Origin: Posidonia oceanica
Lineage: Eukaryota > Streptophyta > Magnoliopsida > Alismatales > Posidoniaceae
Length of the DNA: 64,000 bases
Direction: 5' to 3'
Assembly: GCA_037176725.1 (NCBI GenBank)
Contig: JAZBRS010000026.1
Span: forward strand, 58,258,501 to 58,322,500
The translations under genes and the position numbers were made by a program. This document shows positions 37,905-49,300 of this stretch, one piece after another (position 1 is the stretch's first letter; the number at the start of each line of letters is the position of its first letter). The notes under the pieces are model-generated. The model was not told the DNA's origin. It saw nothing but the letters and a program-made list of their open reading frames with translations, and did not search any database.

Positions 37905-38940
37905 AAGGTGACGGGCTTATCGTCCGGATAGTTTACGGTCCTATCAGCCGGGAGTGACAGTTTATGGTCCTGTCAACCGGAGCAGTTGTGAGTGATAGTT
38001 ACTGGATATCAGCCGTATAACATGGTTGTGGGTGATAGTTTAGGAGTATCAGCCTAACGACAGTTTACGGTCCTGTCAACCGGTGGATAGTTTACAGACC
38101 TATCAACTGGAGCGACAGTTTACGGTCCTGTCAACCGGAAACCACAAGCCATGAGTGATAGTTACTGGATATCAGCCGTATAACGCAATGCCGGATAGTT
38201 TACAGTCTATCATCTGGAACGACAGTTTACGGTCCTGTCAACCGGCGGATAGTTTACAGACCTATCAACTGGAGGATAGTTTACAGTCCTATCAACTGGA
38301 AACGGCATTGCGAGGGACAGTTACTGGATGTCAGCCGTATAACATCACTGCGCGTGGTAGTTTACAGTCCTACCAACTGGAGGATAGTTTACAGACCTAT
38401 CAACTGGAGCGACAGTTTACGGTCCTGTCAACCGGCGGATAGTTTACAGACCTATCAACTGGAAACGCGCAATGATGAGGGATAGTTACTGGATATCAGC
38501 CGTATAATGCAATTGCTGGTGATAGTTTAGGAATATCAGCCTAACGACAGTTTACGGTCCTGTCAACCGGTGGATAGTTTACAGACCTATCAACTGGAGG
38601 ATAGTTTACAGACCTATCAACTGGAAACCGCAATTGCAAGGGACAGTTACTGGATGTCAGCCGTATAACGTAATTGCACGCGATAGTTTACAGACCTATC
38701 AACTGGAGCGACAGTTTACGGTCCTGTCAACCGGCGGATAGTTTACAGACCTATCAACTGGAAAAGTGCAATTACGAGGGACAGTTACTGGATGTCAGCC
38801 GTATAACACAACTGCGGGCCAACCATGGATCGGCCAGAAGATAGTTTAGGTTATCAGCCTGAGAGTGATTGATTGTTGATAGTTTCGGATATCAGCCTAG
38901 CACGAGTGATTGATTGATTGATTGATAAGAGGGGACGAGA
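37905..38940 (-). repeat. Structured module array of element C (five branches)
   Basis: The organisation is that of array A, with more GACAG...CTGTC modules. Branch stems are 38022-38031/38142-38152 (one-base bulge), 38184-38192/38304-38312, 38344-38353/38467-38476 (one mismatch), 38508-38516/38630-38638 and 38669-38679/38766-38776. The outer stem is 37982-37990/38807-38815. A module with GGTAG (38356-38360) and CTACC (38370-38374) gives a third compensatory variant of the first stem. The region lies between the extra ORF and the PPT of an intact element, so it is probably part of the genomic transcript. Confidence 0.87.
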
Positions 38941-39520
38941 GCATGATGAGAATGATAAGATATCGGACTTATCGGCCGGCAAAGAGGGGATGAGGTAATG
39001 ATGAGAAGTTAAGCTAAAGAGGGGGATGAGATCATGATAAGAAGCTAAGCTAAAGAAGGGGGTGAGATCATGATGAGAATTTAAGCTAAAGAAGGGGATG
39101 AGATCATGATGAGAATTTAAGCTAAAGAGGGGGGTGAGATCATGATGAGAATTTAAGCTAAAGAGGGGGATGAGATCATGATGAGAAGCTAAGCTAAAGA
39201 GGGGGATGAGATCATGATGAGAATTTAAGCTAAAGAGGGGGATGAGATCATGATGAGAATTTAAGCTAAAGAGGGGGGTGAGATCATGATGAGAATTTAA
39301 GCTAAAGAGGGGGATGAGATCATGATGAGAAGCTAAGCTAAAGAGGGGGATGAGATCATGATGAGAATTTAAGCTAAAGAGGGGGATGAGATCATGATGA
39401 GAATTGTTGATTGATAAGATATCGGACTTATCGGCCGGCAAAGAGGGGATGAGGGAATGATGAGAATGATAAGATATCGGACTTATCGGCCGGCAAAGAA
39501 GGGGTAAGGGAATGATGAGA
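38941..39520. repeat. 36-bp tandem repeats (AAGCTAAAGAGGGGGATGAG type)
   Basis: About eleven units of 36 bp contain GATGAGATCATGATGAGA. They are bounded on both sides by GATAAG...CGG...CTTATC...CCG modules (38954-38978 and copies near 39413 and 39469). The minus-strand frame is open because the unit is a multiple of three; it encodes only a simple HHDLIPLFSL repeat. Confidence 0.8.
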
Positions 39521-40470
39521 AGAAATCATCCCATGACGCCAGGAACGTCATAGGGGAAAGAGGGAAAGAACGATACCAAGGGGCGATCAAAAGATGCCCC
39601 TGGTGTCGGGATGACACCAGGGGTTGGCCAGCGCGTCCTTGGCATCGAAAGCAGAGAGTGATGACAAGAGTGTCGTGCTTGTCAGACGAGTAGTTTGGGG
39701 TACCAGCCCGCAAGGGATTCAGCTGAGGGCGATCAGCTGGGGACTCAGCTGAGGATGACCAGCCGAGAAGAGTGTCAGGTTGACGAACCTTTCGCCGAGC
39801 AGTTTGGGGTGCCAGCCCGCAAGGGATTCAGCTGAGGGCGATCAACTGGGGACTCAGCTGGGGTGACCAGCCGAGAAGAGTGTCAGGTTGACGGACCTTT
39901 CGCCGAGCAGTTTGGGGTGCCAGCCCGCAAGGGATGGTGGTCCAGCTGGGGGCAATCAGCCGGGGACTCAGCTGGGGTGAGCAGCCGAGAAGAGTGTTAG
40001 GTTGACGGACCTTTCGCCGAGCAGTTTGGGGTGCCAGCCCGCAGGGGAATTTAGCTGAGGATGATCAGCTGGGGATGATACCGCAGGGCAGCCAAAAGAT
40101 GCCCCTGGTATCAGGATGATACCAGGGGATGGTCGAAGCGCCCCTGGCATCAGGATGCAAAGATAGATGAATGAGTGGATGGATGATAGGTTGACGAACC
40201 CATCGCCGAGCAGTTTGGGGTGCCAGCCCGTAGGGGACTCAGCTGGGGATAATCAGCTGAGGATGATGACAGGTTGACGGACCTTTCGCCGGGCAGTTTG
40301 GGGTGCCAGCCCGCAGGGGACTCAGCTGGGGACGATCAGCTGAGGACGCCGGATGGCGTAGCTTGACGACGCGGGTCCGCAGATGTTCTGGACTCCGGAT
40401 TGGGTGCTGAGGACTTTGCTGCGTTGTGATGCCTGCAAGTCTGGTTAGAGGGCCCAAGATGATGATGATA
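39521..40470 (-). repeat. Third structured repeat block of element C
   Basis: The repeated words are CAGTTTGGGGTGCCAGCCCGC, TTCAGCTGAGG and AGGTTGACGGACCTTTCGCC, in units of roughly 110-130 bp. Two 11-bp hairpins, 39597-39607/39613-39623 and 40102-40112/40118-40128, share the stem CCCCTGGT but differ by compensatory changes (TGTC:GACA against TATC:GATA). Similar sequence begins in element B at 63780. No coding signal is seen. Confidence 0.75.
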
Positions 40471-40619
40471 ATGATATGCAATGCGGCAAGGAGTCTTGAT
40501 GTGCAAGCAGATAGCAGAAACAGTTTTCATTGATAAAGCTTGATGAGTACAATGCCTATGGCAGGCCAGAAATGTACAGCATAGTCTGAAAGAAGACCAT
40601 ATGATGGTTGCACAAGGGC

Positions 40620-41822
40620 CTAGTCAGTTCGGGCCTTCTTCGACTGCCTGGAGTCGGGGAACAAGGGACCGCCTGGCGGGATTTCAGTAATAGGCCAGAG
40701 CTGTCGGACTTCAGCTTCATATTCAGGGGTGCATCCTACACCTCTCACAGCTGCAATGTCTATGGATTGGACCCCATGCTGCATCAGACTAGCAAGCTTC
40801 TTGGTTGGGGCAGTTGTGCTGAGAGGGTACATCTGTAGAAGCTTGGGCGCTGTACTGTCGATGAAGGCGCCCTGCTGGAAGCCGAACTGGCGCATGACCC
40901 TGATTGGGTGGTACTCTACGCCTGCTGTGAATCCTGGAAGAATGATCAGCCGCGTGTCACGCGCGCTGAAGAAGACTGTGAAGGGCTCTGCTGCAGAGGG
41001 AATGATACGCCAGGTCACAGCATCGTCAGTCAGTGCTGACAGCCTCTCGTACTCTTCTTTGACGCTCTTGTCTGCTCTGGTACGGACGCTGCTGCAGTAT
41101 GCTTCAAAGGCATGTACTTGAGGGCGCAGGAAGTCCATCTCTAAGTGCGCAGTCAGCCAGACTTGTATGAGTGCTCCGCAACCGTGGAAGTGGCGGCAGC
41201 GATGAGAAATGCGGTCCAGCCCGCGATAGGTCTCTGCCAAGACAACTGGTGCCAGGTCTATGTGCTGGGTCACCACAGCTAGCGCAATCTCTGCGACCTC
41301 GATGGCCACTGTCAGTCGGCCATGAGTAAAGATCAGCTCGCCCAGAAAGCGGATGACAAATCCTCGGAGCCACAGCTCATCTCCGAGGTCGGCACGCTTG
41401 TTCATGATATCATTGAAGTGTGCAAGGCGAAGCATAGGCTCTGGTCCACTGGTGCAGATTAGTCTCTGTTGGCAGGTTCGAGTGGATAGCCCAGTCAGCT
41501 GGCTTAGGACTTCGAGATATCCGTCGCGTCTCATGAAAATAGGAGGCCCCATGATTTTTGAAAAGCCGCAGATCCGACGCACCTCTTCCAGTGTAGGTGT
41601 CAGTTCAGTCTTGCCAAAGCGGAAGACGTGGTGCGCCGGTTTCCAGAATCTTGCGGCGGCACACAGAAGGTGGTGGCTGACTTCCACATCAGCAGCCTTC
41701 AGCAGTTTAGTTGGTATGCCCCACAGGCGCAACTTTTCACAGTCTACTTGAGTGAGCCTGCCGACCCATTCTCGCAGGGTTTCCGAGCAATGTGCAGGAG
41801 TTAGCAGAGTAGGGAAGCCCAT
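40620..41822 (-). CDS. Extra ORF downstream of pol, DUF7745-like protein (400 aa)
   Basis: The frame starts at the ATG at 41820-41822 and is uninterrupted. The N-terminal 100 residues contain LWGIPTKLL, RFWKPAHHVFRFGK and LTPTLEEVRRICGF. This resembles, as far as I recall, the plant DUF7745 / mobile-domain-like family seen in retrotransposon-linked proteins. The middle is rich in helices with conserved Trp/Arg; the C-terminus is basic (SKKARTD). No zinc finger, signal peptide or membrane segment is visible. It lies on the transcribed strand about 1.5 kb after pol and 3.2 kb before the LTR, so it would need a spliced or separate transcript or internal initiation. A homologue is open in element D. 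Function is unknown. Confidence 0.8.
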   Translation of the reverse strand: MGFPTLLTPAHCSETLREWVGRLTQVDCEKLRLWGIPTKLLKAADVEVSHHLLCAAARFWKPAHHVFRFGKTELTPTLEEVRRICGFSKIMGPPIFMRRDGYLEVLSQLTGLSTRTCQQRLICTSGPEPMLRLAHFNDIMNKRADLGDELWLRGFVIRFLGELIFTHGRLTVAIEVAEIALAVVTQHIDLAPVVLAETYRGLDRISHRCRHFHGCGALIQVWLTAHLEMDFLRPQVHAFEAYCSSVRTRADKSVKEEYERLSALTDDAVTWRIIPSAAEPFTVFFSARDTRLIILPGFTAGVEYHPIRVMRQFGFQQGAFIDSTAPKLLQMYPLSTTAPTKKLASLMQHGVQSIDIAAVRGVGCTPEYEAEVRQLWPITEIPPGGPLFPDSRQSKKARTD

Positions 41823-43357
41823 TGCGCTGATTGCAGAAGACAGGCTGATGGATGCAAAGCTTGAAGGTACCTGCTATCAATAAACAGTCAGATCTCGCAG
41901 GTATGTAATCATTGGCAACAAGAAGAAACTGAAACTGAAAACGTAGTTCCATATGCATTTAGCAGTTGATAACGGAACATAGCAGTTAGGCATTGATAAG
42001 CAGGGGGATTTTGTTGCAGTCTTGCGGACATGGGGGCGAGGGCTGGCAGGAGATCTGGACCAGCGCAGCTTGAGTGTCGTCGATGCGCTCTGCTGGGGAG
42101 AAGTACTGTCTCAGGGCCGGAGCGTGTTGCAAAGCGGAGAGATTGGCAGGAAAGGAAGGATAGACGGGGATGCATGTATGCAGGATGCAAGTGCTATGCT
42201 TATGCGGACGAGTAGTATTAGATGAATGAGTATGCTTGAATGGATTAGCATGCTCGGATGGATGGGTATGCTTGGATGGATGCTTGAATGCCCTCAGCGT
42301 GCGGAGTGCTTTGGTGCCTGCTATAGAGGAAGGGAGTGGTCCTTGACTCACTGGGTCCTACTCAGACTCTCGGCTTATTGGTGGCGCTCCGGAACAGGTG
42401 TTGGCATTATACAGATGGTGATATGGTGAGGACAGGCTACTGGCTGCGCTTTCAGGACCTACACCTATTCTTTCAGCTCTCACTTTGGTTGACTCCTCCC
42501 TCATGGGTATGCAGTCTTTTTCTGCCCCTAAATAGAATAAGGGTAAGTGTTGCTCTTGGAGGGATGTGGTAGACCCTTTTCAAGCTTAACTCCCTGGGGA
42601 TCTCTAGTGATGGTATGGGGGATAACAGTGCCTGTATTTTTTGGGCTACCTTTGCCTTTCTCTTCTTCTTTTTTTTTTGTTTTTTGCTTTACTTGCTTTT
42701 TTCCTTTTTTTTTTGGTTTTTGTTCTATCTTTTTTCTCTTTTTTTTTTTCGCTTGTTGTTTTGCTTTTCTCTTTTTTTTTTTTTTCAGGCTTTTGCTATC
42801 CCCATTTTGGTGGCAAAAGGAGGGAGCTTGAATTGTAATAGATTTAGGCTTTGGGTCTGCTGTGTGATGGGTAGAAGGAACAGGGTTAGACTGCACACCC
42901 CTATCTCTAGGGCCGGCCTGTGTCTTCGTCCTCTGTCCCTTGGACGTGCCCAAGCCTAGATGTCTACTCTCACCTTTTCAGATTCACATCCTAACATTTT
43001 TCTCTCGCAGAGATGTATGTCCTTACGAGATTAGACAGTTTGCCTGTCCTCACTGGTGGTGGCTCCCTCACTTGCTAAGACATCTAAGTAGTGCCGGGTG
43101 AGGCAGGGTGACTCTTTCCAGAGCAGGCAAGCACTTCCGGTTGTCATCACCGGGCCAAAGATACAATGCTTGAGAGAATGACGATGATGATTCGAAAAGA
43201 AAGGGGGCAAGAGCTGAAAGGATGACGATGATGATGTTTTGAATAGGGATGTAGGAGTTGAAAGGATGACGATGATGATTTGAAACAGAGTTGAAGCAAG
43301 AAGGCGAGAATGAAAATGCAAGTGGGAGAAGGGCATCTGCAACGAGGCCGCTTTCGG
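41823..43357 (-). other. Spacer between pol and extra ORF in element C
   Basis: It contains a 150-bp T-rich tract (42640-42790), which is A/G-rich in sense, and GATGACGATGATGAT repeats near 43170-43290. No gene is visible. A splice acceptor or internal promoter for the extra ORF would be expected here but none can be assigned. Confidence 0.5.
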
Positions 43358-46300
43358 CTACTGATAGTACTTCTTGAGATAGCAGAGGTTGACGGGCTCA
43401 GATTGCTCAATCTGGTCCATATCTTCAAGAGTTACTGCGCCTCCCGAGAAGATCTGTTTGACCACAAAGGGGCCGCGCCAATTGGGTCGGAATTTCCCTC
43501 GACCGTCAGGCAAATGAATGGCGCGCAAGACAAGGTCCCCTGGCTGAAAGCTTCTGGGCTGGACCTTCCTCAAGAATGCTTTGGCCATCCGCTTTTGATA
43601 GCAGTGAGCGTTATGCATGGCTTGCAATCTGCGCTCATCAATCAAGTTCAGTTGGACGCAGCGGTCTTCGACCCATTCTGCTTCTTCCAACTCAGCTTCC
43701 CGCAGGATCCGCAGAGAGGGGATCTCCACTTCAACAGGTAACACTGCTTCCATGCCGTACACCAGAGAGTACGGGGTGGCTCCTGTAGAGGTCCGTATTG
43801 ATGTCCTGTACGCCCAGAGTGCGTACGGGAGCTTGTCATGCCAATCCTTGTGGATTTCTGCCATTTTCTTCAGGATCTTGACAATGTTCTTGTTTGCAGA
43901 TTCCACTGCTCCGTTCATCTGAGGCCGATAAGGCGAGGATCGATGATGCTTGATCTTGAGACTTTGCAGGTATTCTTCGATCCTTTTGGCAATAAAGTTT
44001 GAGCCGTTATCAGAGATGACAGAGTGCGGGACCCCATACCGGGCAACAATATTGTTTCTGATAAATTTTTCTGTTGCCGCAGCAGTGACTGTCCTGTAAG
44101 AGGCCGCTTCCACCCACTTGGTGAAGTAATCGATCGCTACGAGAATGTAACGATGACCATTTGAAGCAGCGGGGTGGATGGCGCCGATGACATCGATCCC
44201 CCAGGTGGAGAAGGGCCATGGCGAAGACATATTGTGCAGCTGATGTGGAGGGGCCTTGATGAAGTTACCATGGATCTGACAGTTGTGGCATCTACGCACG
44301 AACCGGCAGCAGTCGGCTTCCATGGTCTGCCAGAAATATCCTTGAAGCATGATCTTCTTGGCCAGGAGGACGCCGTTCATGTGCGGGCCACAGGTTCCCG
44401 CATGCACTTGGAGCATTAGCGTGTCAGCCTCCGACTTGTTCAGGCAGCGCAGTAGCATCTGATTGTATGACCTTCTGTATAGCTGCCCGGCCCCTAACAC
44501 ATACTTTGACGCCAGACGCGCCAAAGTTCTCTTGTCTGCCGCCGTGGTATCAGGAGGAAAGTTACCAGACTCCAAGAAAGACTTTATGTCTTGATACCAG
44601 GGCTGCCCCTCTGCGGGATCCGCTTCTTCTATGCTCATGCAGTATGCAGGCTGCTCAATGCGAGTGACTGATACATCCACAGTGCTGTCTTCTGATATAG
44701 TGAGCCAGGATGCCAGAGTTGCTAGTGCGTCTGCATACGCGTTCTTCGCTCTGTTCAGGTATGTGAAGCGGACGCTCTTGAATTCTTTCATCAGCCTCAG
44801 CAGGTGTTCGTGATACGGCACAAGCTTGGGATCTTTTGTCTTCCATTCGCCGTTCACTTGAGAAATTACCAGCATGGCATCGCCGTGCACATGCAGCTTC
44901 TGCGCCTCATGCTCGAGGGCGACTTTCAACCCCAGGATGCATGCTTCGTATTCTGCTTCGTTGTTTGTGCAGGTGAAAGTCAGCTTCCTCGCGAAAGGAG
45001 TCATCTGTCCTTGGGGCGTGGTCAGCACTGCGCCTACGCCTCGGCCTTTCTTGTTGACTGCACCATCAAAGTAGAGCTGCCATTCCTCTGCTTCTTCAGG
45101 ATCTTTCTGCCCAAAGTCCTCCATTGCAAAGAGAATGTCTTCATCAGGGAACTGCGTCTGGAGGGGTTGGTATTCAGGCAGAGGGAGGTCAGCAAGATGG
45201 TCTGCCATTGCTTGACCCTTCATGGATTTCTGTGTGACGAAGGTGATGTCGTACTGAGACAATAACACCTGCCACTTAGCACATCTGCCCACCATGGCCG
45301 GCTTCTGGAAGAGGAATTTGATGGGATCGTGCCGGCATAAGAGCTGTACTGGGTATGCCATCATGTAGTGCCTCAGCTTCTGTGCGGCCCAGACAAGGGA
45401 CAAGCAAGTCTTCTCTAGCGTTGTGTACCTGGCTTCGCATTCATTAAATTTCTTGCTCAGGTAGTAGATGGCGCGCTCCTTCCTACCAGATTCGTCATGT
45501 TGGCCCAAGACGGCGCCCATGGAATGCTGCGTGGTAGAAAGGTAGAGAAGCAAAGGTCTCCCTGGCGTAGGCGGGACCAGGACAGGAGGCTTAATCAACA
45601 GCTGCTTGATCTTGGCAAATGCAGCCTGACACTCCTCGTTCCAGTGAATCTGCGCATTCTTCCTCAAGAGCTTGAATATGGGTTCGCAGATGGGCGTAAG
45701 CTGTGCAATGAAGCGACTGATATATTGTAAACACCCAAGCAGACTTCTGACTTCTCTTTCAGTTCTGGGGGGCGGCATGTCCACGATGGCTTGTGCTTTC
45801 AACGGGTCCACCTCAATCCCCCTTTGGCTAACAATGTAGCCGAGCAATTTGCCAGAAGATACCCCGAATACGCACTTCTTGGGATTCAGGCGCAGCTTGT
45901 ACTTCCGTAGACGGTTAAAGAGCTTTCTGAGACAGGCAAGATGATTCTCGGGCTCTTTGGTTTTGGCAATCATATCGTCTACATAGACCTCCACTTCTTG
46001 GTGCATGAGGTCGTGGAATAGCGCTGTCATGGCCCTTTGATAGGTTGCACCAGCATTCTTCAGGCCGAACGGCATGACTTGGTAGCAGAAGACTCCCCAA
46101 GGGGTGATGAATGAAGTCTTTTCCATGTCCTCTTCTGCCATTTTGATCTGATTGTATCCAGAAAAGCCGTCCATGAAGGAGAGCATTTTGTGGCCCGCTG
46201 TATTGTCGACTAGGACGTCAATGTGAGGCAATGGAAAGTCGTCCTTGGGACTCGCCTTGTTCAGGTCCCTGTAGTCGATACAGATCCGGATTCGGCCATA

Positions 46301-49300
46301 TTTCTTGGGCACAGGTACAATGTTTGCCAGCCATTCAGGATAAAGAACGACCTTCAGAAAGTTGACTCCCAGCTGCTTCATTATCTCTTCTTTGATCATG
46401 AGCAGCCACTGCGGTCGCCATCTTCTTAGTTTCTGCTTTACTGGCTTGGCATCCGGATTTAAGGGCAGATTGTGCACCACTATTTCTATGTCAAGGCCGA
46501 CCATATCTTCATAACTCCAGGCGAAGACATCCGCATATTCTTTCAGGAATGCGATGAATTCTGCTCGAACCTGGGAGGACAGCTGGGCACTGATGCAAAC
46601 TTCTCTGACTTCCTCAGCTGTGCCGATGTTGACAACCTCCGTTTCTTCTTCGACATGGAGGTTGGGGCCTTCTGGGTCGTCGTCATAGGGCCGGAACTCG
46701 GGCAAAGGTTCGTCAGTCTCATCCATGCCCGTATCATCCTCCTCTCCATAGGCAATAAGTTCTGAGAGGATCTCTTTCTCAAAGGAAGGGCTTGTGATGT
46801 TGAAAGAGTGCATGTGTTCCGCTGCTTGGCCCTGGTGACGCTTCAGGATGGTCACGCTCACTCGGGTATTCTTGTAGCCTCGGTGCGCGACCTCCATCCC
46901 AGCAACTCCTTCTACCGTTTGCTCTGGCCTGACTGGCTCTGCTGAGTGCTCTGTTGATACTGCTGAGGGCTTAGCTGACTCTACTGCTGATACTGCTGAC
47001 TGTTCTGCTGCTGAGGCTGCTGACTGCTCTGCTGCTGAGGCATTCTGCTCTGTTACTGCTGCTGCATGTACTGCTGATGTTCCTCCCTCTGGGTCTTCTA
47101 GTGTGCTTGTGGGGGATACGCCAGACTGGCGGCTGATCTGGTTACTGCCGCTCAGTATACTGTTCAGGTGAGGCATGGGCTGCACAAACCACCTAGACCC
47201 GCCTTCTGGTTGAAGAGTGATGAGCTCATCTGGTCTAGGGGAGTCCGGCGCTGCTGAGTCTTCTAGGACCATGATAGAGGCATGGTCCTCTTGCAGAGGA
47301 GGATCCGTGACTACGGCTTTTCCTTTCCTTTCTGCAGCTTGGTGATCTGCCAGGTCATCTGCTATCGACTTGAGTTGTTCTTGATAAAGCAACTCTAAGT
47401 CGGACATCCAGGAATCGACCTGGGCTTCTATCGCCACTCCTTCTTCTTCGTCCGAGGGGGAGTCGACGTAGTAGGCGCCGGGGGCCTGCGGCACTGGCCC
47501 GGCTGCAAGACAGATCGCCGCCTTTGGGGTCTGCATGATCTGGTTCACGGGTGCATCCGATGGTGGCAACTCTGAAGTAGATGGCCCAAATAGACAGGCT
47601 AGCGGTGCTAAGGATGAATAAGCTGCCAGGGTCACAGTTGGAGAATAAGCGGGGGTGCTCTTCAGAGGGCTCAAGGGCCCGGAGAGTGTAGTGCTCAGTT
47701 GGCCTTTTGTATCAGGCCGTAACTGAGAGAGTGCAGCCTCTGACGCCATGGGATCTTGCCATGAGAGCTGCTGCTGGTTGTCAGGAGAATGCGAAGCGGA
47801 CTGCGCCAGCTGCATTCCTGAAGATGATGCTGGAGCGGGCTGAGCCGCGTTGCTGACTGAGCTGATAGATGGTCCCTCCAGAGATGGGGACAGTGGCACT
47901 GATGTGGTTGTGACCGTCGGTAGCATGTTTGGTTCTGTCAGAAAGAGTGTCTCTAACTCCTGCACCGCTGCCTGAACTTGTAATGCAGATGTGGCTGCAA
48001 AAGAGTGGGAGCTTGCTTGTTCTGCCACAGGGCCTGCTGAGCTGCCTGCTATATCTGCTAGAGGGAGAGCTGAAAAGACTGACTGTGGGGCCTCTACTCT
48101 GACCACTGTTTCTGCTGAGCTGATTGGGACTACCTCTGTTGTGCCAGACTGCTCCTCATCCGAGTAGTAGTCCTCAACACACACCCAATCCTCTGCCGGC
48201 GCTGTGGCTTGGTAGTCGGTTGATCCCAGAATTCCTGCACTGGTAAAGTTAGTGAGGTCTCTGGGAATGGCTGGTGCATAGTCTTTGAGCTGGAAGCAGT
48301 GATCTTCGTTGAGCTTTGGTTCGTAGCCGAGACCTTCAGACTTCCTTCGCTCCGCTGCTACGATCGGCTCCGCGATCCCTTGGCCATGACGCCCGAGCGG
48401 CGTACCCTTTGTGTAACCCCACCTGTGACATACATTCTCGACCATTCGAAAGGGGTTACTGTGAACGGCCAAAGAGTTGACACGTTCAAGATCAGGAACG
48501 AAGTTAACTGGCTCGCACCGGTTAACACGATAGAGGGCTTCAGAAGTCTCGGGGTCAAATGGGACAGATTGCGAAGACACGGGAGAGACTGCTTCGATCC
48601 GCTCCTTCTCAAAGTTCTCCGCCATGACGACAATGACATCATCGCCATGACGGTACTTTATCATTCGATGGAGGGTCGAAGGAAGGACTTGATGCTTGTG
48701 AAGCCAAGGGCGCCCAAGCAGAAGATTGAAGTTAGGCTTCAAGTCGACGACATTGAATTCTACGTCGAAGACGACCGGACCGATAGCCAGAGGGATAATC
48801 AGAATCCCTAGAGCGTCATGGTGAGTGTTGTCAAAAGCAGTCATTCCCTTCACGGCTGGCGTGATATCCTCGGCTTTGAATCCGAGCTTGGTTGCTGTAC
48901 GCAAGGGGCAGACGTTAAGGCCTGACCCGTTATCGACCAGTGTTAGGGGAATGCGGAAGTTTTTGAACTGCACCGTGACGAATAGGGGCTGGTTGTGATT
49001 AATCCCCGCCAGAGGCAGCTCATCACTCGTAAAAGAGATGACCTGGGGCTCCGCGATTAACCCAACCATGCTCTCCAGGGCAGAAGGCTCAATGGACTGG
49101 GACACACGAGCAGCCTGGAACACGCGAAGAAAAGCCTCGCGGTGTTCGGCAGAAGTGTGGATCAAATCCCAGATGGAGATGTCGGCTTTGACCTTCTTAA
49201 GCTGAGAGGTTAAGTCTGCTTTAGGTTGGCTTCTCCTAGCAGCTGGAGGAGTGGTTCTAGCAGGTTCTAAGGGGATAGCGGAAGGAAGCTGGGTTACTAC

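Noticed and set aside
38854..39441. 195-codon minus-strand frame with HHDLIPLFSL repeats
   Set aside because: The 36-bp tandem unit is a multiple of three, so the frame stays open automatically; element B has a different repeat translation at the same place.
41353..41751. 132-codon plus-strand frame opposite the extra ORF (also 14-352 in D)
   Set aside because: It is the antisense shadow of the conserved minus-strand ORF; conservation is explained by the sense protein.
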